NCBI GenBank assembly: GCA_964449775.1
Contig: CAYVBQ010000014.1
Coordinates: 1-64,000 of the forward strand
Direction: 5' to 3'
Source of the DNA: Fen-1258 sp964449775
GTDB taxonomy: Bacteria > Bacteroidota > Ignavibacteria > Ignavibacteriales > Melioribacteraceae
Length of the DNA stretch: 64,000 bases
In this document: positions 59,461-64,000 of the stretch, piece by piece
Numbering within the stretch: the stretch's first letter is position 1
Layout of the letters: every line of letters starts with the position of its first letter
Made by a program: the position numbers and the translations under genes
The notes under the pieces: generated by a model
Seen by the model: the letters and a program-made list of their open reading frames with translations, nothing else
The model's database searches: none
Told to the model about the DNA's origin: nothing

Positions 59461-61587
59461 ATGAAAACGATTTCGATAATAATCTCAGTGATTTTACTAA
59501 TTGGCATCAATCTTACTTCACAGATATCTAATGGAGAAAAATTGTATTTAAGAGAAACACGCTACACAAGATCCTTTACGGACTCAACCGAGTTTCAAAA
59601 ACGGTATAAAGAATTAGATCAATATTATTCCGATAAAAAGCTTGGCTCTTTTGTAATAGACGGTAAAACTTATTTTCGACTTTTTGCGCCTACCGCGCTT
59701 GGTGTAAAGGTTTGTCTATTCAAAAATCCGGAAGACAATAAAGCAAAAGAATTTTTCTTGACGAGAGATAAAGATGGTGTTTGGGAAGTTGAGATAGATG
59801 AAGAATTATACGGCACTTATTATGGTTACAAAATATTTCATAAGGGTGACGACATATCCAATGAAAATCAACCTATCTGTGTTGATCCTTATGCAAAAGC
59901 TGTTTCATCTTATACATCTTACATGAATCCCCGGCGCGCATTAATTATGAAAGATGTACCATACAATTGGGAAGGAACAACCTGGATTCAACGTGATTGG
60001 CGTGATTTGATAATTTATGAAATGCATGTACGTGACATGACTGCTCACAAGTCATCCGGTGCAAAGAATCGCGGATCGTATAAAGGATTGACTGAGAAAG
60101 GAATTAAGGGTGGACTTGATTACATCAAAGCCTTAGGTGTAAATACGGTAGAACTATTGCCCTCGCAAGAATTTGGTAACATTGAAATTCCTTTTATGGA
60201 TTCACTTGCCGGTAAATTTAATGCATGGAATCCATACGAACGTAACCATTGGGGTTACATGACATCAAACTTTTTCGCACCGGCTGCTTATTATAAAGAA
60301 AGTTGGGACAAACTGGAGTGGAATAGATGGATTGGTAAAGATGGTTTGCAAATCAACGCCTTTAAAGACATGGTGAAGGCATTTCACAAAGAAGGTATTG
60401 CTGTAATAATGGATGTTGTTTACAATCATCTTTCCGAGTATGAGATTGGAAATTTAAAACAGATTGATAAAGATTATTACTTCAGAATGGATGCTAAAGG
60501 CAATTACATTACAGAAAGCTTTTGTGGAAACGATTTGAAAACAGAACGACCAATGATGCGGCGGTTAATTATTGAAAGTATTCTCTATTGGATGAAGGAG
60601 TATCATGTTGATGGATTCCGATTTGATCTTGGAAAACTTTTGGATTGGGAAACTATCGAAACTATAATTAGTGAAGCACGGAAAGTAAATCCAAGTGTTG
60701 TTTTTACGTGTGAACCATGGGGTGGTGGATACGATCCGGCGGGTTTTTCAAAGCGCGATTGGGCGCCGTGGAATGATCAGATCCGTAACGGTATCAAAGG
60801 GGAGAATCCAAAAGATGGATTGGGCTGGATATTCGGTCAATGGTACGGGAACAATTCACCAAAAAGAATAAAGAGCTATGTTAATGGAACATTGGTTCGC
60901 GATACTCTCGGGTTATTTCAAAAGAAAGAGCATTCGGTGAATTATCTTGAATCTCACGATGGGTACACACTCGGGGATTTCATTCGTATCGGTTCACGCG
61001 AAGTTGATCCGGATAAAATTATCAAAGACGTTGATAAAAATGTTAAGCTCACTTCTTACCAGATGAAATTGAATAAACTCGGCGCTTTGTTTCTTCTAAC
61101 ATCTCAAGGAATGACAATGCTGCATGAGGGACAAGAATTTGCTCGTTCGAAAGTAATTCCACACAAGTCTAAGGAGAAAGATAGAGACAAAGGCAAGTTT
61201 GACCATAATTCATACAACAAGGATAACGAGACCAACTACCTTAACTACGATCATGCAGAGATCAACAAAGAGCTGTTAAATTACTATAAAGGATTGATTG
61301 CTCTACGCAATACCTATGATGCATTCCGTCGTGCGGAGTATGATAATATCATTTTTTATGAACACCCAAAGAGCGATTTCGGCTTTGCATATATTTTGAA
61401 ACATGATAAAGATGTTTTTATCGTCATCTTTAATGCTGATCTGCGAGAGGAACTTAATTTTACTTTGCCGGAGGGAGCGTGGCAAGTGCTGGTTGATAAG
61501 AACTCTGCCTGTTTGAAAACGATGTATGAATTAGATGGCAAGATAAAACTGGAAACCTCAACGGGAATGGTTTTGAAATTGAAATAA
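59461..61587 (+). CDS. Exported GH13 alpha-glucan hydrolase (pullulanase-like)
   Basis: The 708-residue protein has a signal peptide (to about TSQIS), an N-terminal CBM48-like domain (about 60-140; FRLFAPTALGVKVCLFKN) and a GH13 barrel. Catalytic residues are Asp389 (DGFRFDLGKLLD, nucleophile), Glu418 (FTCEPWGGG, acid/base) and Asp500 with His499 (ESHDGYTLGD). Region I is MDVVYNHLSEYE. YNWEGTTW near residue 165 resembles the pullulanase YNWG motif, so alpha-1,6 bonds are likely targets. No T9SS domain is present, so it is probably periplasmic. Single gene. Confidence 0.93.
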   Translation: MKTISIIISVILLIGINLTSQISNGEKLYLRETRYTRSFTDSTEFQKRYKELDQYYSDKKLGSFVIDGKTYFRLFAPTALGVKVCLFKNPEDNKAKEFFLTRDKDGVWEVEIDEELYGTYYGYKIFHKGDDISNENQPICVDPYAKAVSSYTSYMNPRRALIMKDVPYNWEGTTWIQRDWRDLIIYEMHVRDMTAHKSSGAKNRGSYKGLTEKGIKGGLDYIKALGVNTVELLPSQEFGNIEIPFMDSLAGKFNAWNPYERNHWGYMTSNFFAPAAYYKESWDKLEWNRWIGKDGLQINAFKDMVKAFHKEGIAVIMDVVYNHLSEYEIGNLKQIDKDYYFRMDAKGNYITESFCGNDLKTERPMMRRLIIESILYWMKEYHVDGFRFDLGKLLDWETIETIISEARKVNPSVVFTCEPWGGGYDPAGFSKRDWAPWNDQIRNGIKGENPKDGLGWIFGQWYGNNSPKRIKSYVNGTLVRDTLGLFQKKEHSVNYLESHDGYTLGDFIRIGSREVDPDKIIKDVDKNVKLTSYQMKLNKLGALFLLTSQGMTMLHEGQEFARSKVIPHKSKEKDRDKGKFDHNSYNKDNETNYLNYDHAEINKELLNYYKGLIALRNTYDAFRRAEYDNIIFYEHPKSDFGFAYILKHDKDVFIVIFNADLREELNFTLPEGAWQVLVDKNSACLKTMYELDGKIKLETSTGMVLKLK

Positions 61588-61657
61588 ATTTTAGGATCTG
61601 TCTTGGTTTTATTCGATGGGAAATATTTCCTCTAAGGATCCAAGACTGAGAATATTT

Positions 61658-64000
61658 TTACGAAAATATTGCTTTCTTCAATGAGCGTTCAATCGCATTT
61701 TTGAAAATTGCCAGATTAACCGGCTTTTGAAAAACATATTCAACACCTAAGTCTTTGTATTCTGCCTCAATTGTCTTAGTGATATCGCTGCTCAATACTA
61801 TCACCGGCGGTTTGTATTTTAATTCGGTAATATTCAACTGTTTGACCAAATCGTATCCACTCATTACCGGCATTTGATGATCTGTTATTACAAGCGCAGG
61901 AGATGCTTGTTTAATAATATCCAGTGCCTCTTTACCATTTTCTGCATTAAATATTTTATAATTTGGTATAAGACTAGTAATCAATTTCGAATAGAGCAGT
62001 CTATCGGTATTACTATCATCAACAAACAAAATGTTTGAAGATGCTACAGGTATTGAGAAAATAAACTCAGTTCCTTTACCGCTTTCGCTTTCAACCCAAA
62101 TATCGCCGCCGTGTTTAAGAATTATATCGTGCACAAGGGACAAACCCAGACCACTTCCTTTTTCGCCGGCAGTTCCACTTGATGTGAATTTTGCATCAAC
62201 TTTGAAAAGTTTCGGAATATCTTCTTTTCGAATTCCTACACCGTCATCTTTAACCGAAAACTCGACCTGTTTTTTTTCAATATTTGCCCGAGCATCAACA
62301 CGTATGTTTCCATCGGGTTTTGTAAATTTTATTGCATTAGAAATTAAGTTGTTGAATACTTGCAACAACAAACCGGCATCTGCATGAACGTAGAAATCTT
62401 TTTGGATCAGTGAAAATAATTTGATTTTCTTTTGCAAAGCTGAACCGGATAATATCTGTATTGATTTTTCGATAAGCTCTTTTACATTAATTCTTTCCGG
62501 CTCAAACTTTATACTGCCCGTTTGAAGACGTGTCCAATCTAAAAGAGAATTTACCAAGCTCAACATACTCTTGGAGGATTCTTGGATGTATTGAATATAT
62601 TGCGTGTGTCTCTCTTCGTCCAATTCTTTATCATTCAGAAGAAGATCTGTGAAACCGAGAATTGAACTGAATGGAGTACGTAAATCATGAGAGATGATCG
62701 AAATAAAACGGTCTTTCGTTTCGTTGAGTTCTTTTAAGTTCTGAGCCGATTTTTTCAATTCCTCTTCAGCCCGTTTTGAAAGGCTGATGTCGCTTACTAT
62801 TCCGAATATTTTTTGAATCTTCCCTTTTTCGTTACGGACAACAGTAATTCTGTTTTCAATCCAAATTACATTACCGAGAGTATCTATAATTTTGTACTCA
62901 AATGTATTCGAATGGCGAGCCGGGTCTGCATAAAATTTGTGCAATTTATCAACTGTTTCATAAACATCGTCTGGATGAATTATATCTTTCCAAAGATTAG
63001 GATTGTCAATAAAGGAATGAGCATTATAGCTTGTGATTTTTTTGATTGCCTGAGTGTAGAAAACAGCTTTCAATTTTCCATCTTGTCTTTCTGCCGTCCA
63101 GATACTCTCATTAATGTTCTCTGTAATACTTCTATAGCGTTCTTCAGAAACGGAAAGTGCATTTTGAGCCTTTTTTTCTTCAGTCACATCTTGTAAAATC
63201 CAAACTGCAAATTTTTCGTTCTCGATTTCATAAGAAGAGACGGAATTTCCTACTTCAAAAAGAGCTAAATTTTTCTTTTTACCGGTAAAATAAAATCTTG
63301 AAGGTGAGTCTCTTCCTTCATCGGCGAGATCCATCATACGGGCAACACGTTCTCTGTCTTTATCATCAATCAAATCTATTGGATTATGTCCGAGAATTTC
63401 GCTTGCGCTTTTGTAATTGAACATCTGGACAAATGAATCGTTTACGAGAACTATTCTTTTTTTACTTAACAATGCAATACCATTCTGAGAGGCTTCGAAT
63501 ACAGAACGTATCAGCATCAAATCTTTTTCTGATTCTTTCTTTAATGTAATATCAGTTAGAATGACATTGTAGTACTGAATGTTTCCGGTGACATCTTCCA
63601 CTGAAGAGAAGCTTGAGAGCACATGAATTCGTTGTCCATGTTTTGTAATTAGAGGCAGTTCGAATGTTCGTAATTGCTTCTGGGCTATGTTTTTTAGATC
63701 AAACTCTTCATTGATTAAATAATATGAATCAATTAATTCAGTAAACTCAAGATTTATAATTTCACTTTCTGTGTACTGAAATACTTCCAGTAGATTAGGA
63801 TTTGCATAAGTGATTCTCCCTCTCGTATCAAGGGTACATATAAACTCGTGAGAGTTTGTAACAATGTTGCGAAACCGTTCTTCCGATTCTTTTAATTTCT
63901 TTTCTAGATTAACTCGTTCGGTTATTGGTGAGCATAGGAAAAAAACTGATTCATCATCGCCTTCACCTATTATTCCAATCTTAACATCAAAGACGTCTGC
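61658..64000 (-). CDS. Hybrid sensor histidine kinase, N-terminus outside the window
   Basis: The reading frame is open to the right edge: before the GTG at 63622 it continues through KESEERFRNIVTNSHEFICT and TYANPNLLEVFQYTESEI, another PAS domain, so the real start lies beyond 64000. At least 780 residues are present: three or more PAS domains with PAC motifs, a HisKA domain (FISIISHDLRTPFSSILGF), a HATPase domain (NLISNAIKFT, DDGVGI, GSGLGLSLV) and a C-terminal receiver (FVDDSNTDRLL, VITDHQMPVMSGYD, KPVNL). No transmembrane segment is visible in this part. It is convergent with the GH13 gene. Confidence 0.92.
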   Translation of the reverse strand, partial: ADVFDVKIGIIGEGDDESVFFLCSPITERVNLEKKLKESEERFRNIVTNSHEFICTLDTRGRITYANPNLLEVFQYTESEIINLEFTELIDSYYLINEEFDLKNIAQKQLRTFELPLITKHGQRIHVLSSFSSVEDVTGNIQYYNVILTDITLKKESEKDLMLIRSVFEASQNGIALLSKKRIVLVNDSFVQMFNYKSASEILGHNPIDLIDDKDRERVARMMDLADEGRDSPSRFYFTGKKKNLALFEVGNSVSSYEIENEKFAVWILQDVTEEKKAQNALSVSEERYRSITENINESIWTAERQDGKLKAVFYTQAIKKITSYNAHSFIDNPNLWKDIIHPDDVYETVDKLHKFYADPARHSNTFEYKIIDTLGNVIWIENRITVVRNEKGKIQKIFGIVSDISLSKRAEEELKKSAQNLKELNETKDRFISIISHDLRTPFSSILGFTDLLLNDKELDEERHTQYIQYIQESSKSMLSLVNSLLDWTRLQTGSIKFEPERINVKELIEKSIQILSGSALQKKIKLFSLIQKDFYVHADAGLLLQVFNNLISNAIKFTKPDGNIRVDARANIEKKQVEFSVKDDGVGIRKEDIPKLFKVDAKFTSSGTAGEKGSGLGLSLVHDIILKHGGDIWVESESGKGTEFIFSIPVASSNILFVDDSNTDRLLYSKLITSLIPNYKIFNAENGKEALDIIKQASPALVITDHQMPVMSGYDLVKQLNITELKYKPPVIVLSSDITKTIEAEYKDLGVEYVFQKPVNLAIFKNAIERSLKKAIFS

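Noticed and set aside
63600..63622. A start for the hybrid kinase at GTG 63622
   Set aside because: The frame continues through a further PAS domain to the window edge, so this GTG is an internal Val codon.
1..64000. A prophage or integrative element spanning the CRISPR and repeat regions
   Set aside because: No integrase, structural phage gene, conjugation gene or att-like duplication next to tRNA-Asn was found; accessory content is limited to the CRISPR locus, the toxin-antitoxin pair and small repeats.

Overview
The window most likely comes from a member of the Ignavibacteria/Chlorobi side of the Bacteroidota. It is AT-rich, and six exported proteins end in the NYPNPFNP-type C-terminal domain used by the type IX secretion system (T9SS). 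It also carries a type II-C CRISPR locus of Bacteroidota style, a CxxxY-type CcmE, and TonB-linked outer-membrane proteins. Two 100-base N runs (24710-24809 and 42637-42736) show that this is a scaffolded draft assembly.

Layout. 1-6.4 kb: envelope proteins on the minus strand, including two tandem DUF3494 (ice-binding-like) T9SS proteins and lipoproteins. 6.4-16.4 kb: signalling (a lone receiver, a NarL-type regulator with its PAS/GAF kinase, an OmpR-type regulator with its kinase), a radical SAM protein, and a T9SS-exported octaheme cytochrome. 17.0-25.7 kb: tracrRNA (minus strand), cas9, cas1, a broken Y1 (IS200/RAYT-like) transposase, cas2 and a CRISPR array. 25.7-26.9 kb: an unrecognised gene abutting the array. 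27.3-31.0 kb: ccmC-ccmD-ccmE-ccmF for cytochrome c maturation, which fits the octaheme protein. 31.2-34.5 kb: a PP2C phosphatase, a Sel1-repeat protein and an RsbW-like kinase, suggesting partner switching. 35-45 kb: DUF2892, a GH18 protein, a GxxExxY protein, a GNAT-like protein, an outer-membrane receptor and a frameshifted T9SS protein. 45-47.3 kb: a degenerating family of small coiled-coil and membrane proteins. 47.8-48.4 kb: a HigBA-like toxin-antitoxin pair. 48.8-64 kb: housekeeping genes (msrA, M28 and M1 peptidases, cold-shock protein, tRNA-Asn, methylmalonyl-CoA mutase and epimerase, TerC, a dicarboxylate symporter, GH13) and a hybrid histidine kinase running off the right edge.

The most unusual feature is a population of short palindromic DNA elements of about 19-28 bp. 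They sit inside other sequences and leave the host sequence exactly recoverable. Four interrupt the last CRISPR repeat; removing them restores a perfect 46-bp repeat. One 22-bp element is present in one copy of a dispersed repeat and absent from the other. Another lies in frame inside the T9SS domain of an aminopeptidase and matches intergenic 28-bp palindromes. Separate REP-like palindromes are concentrated between the cas genes and flank the Y1 transposase as 66-bp direct repeats. In addition, most leader-side spacers are variations on an ACTGACAT motif, and Cas1 carries a highly charged insertion of about 50 residues.

All assignments come from reading the sequence and from knowledge of the families; no database search was run.
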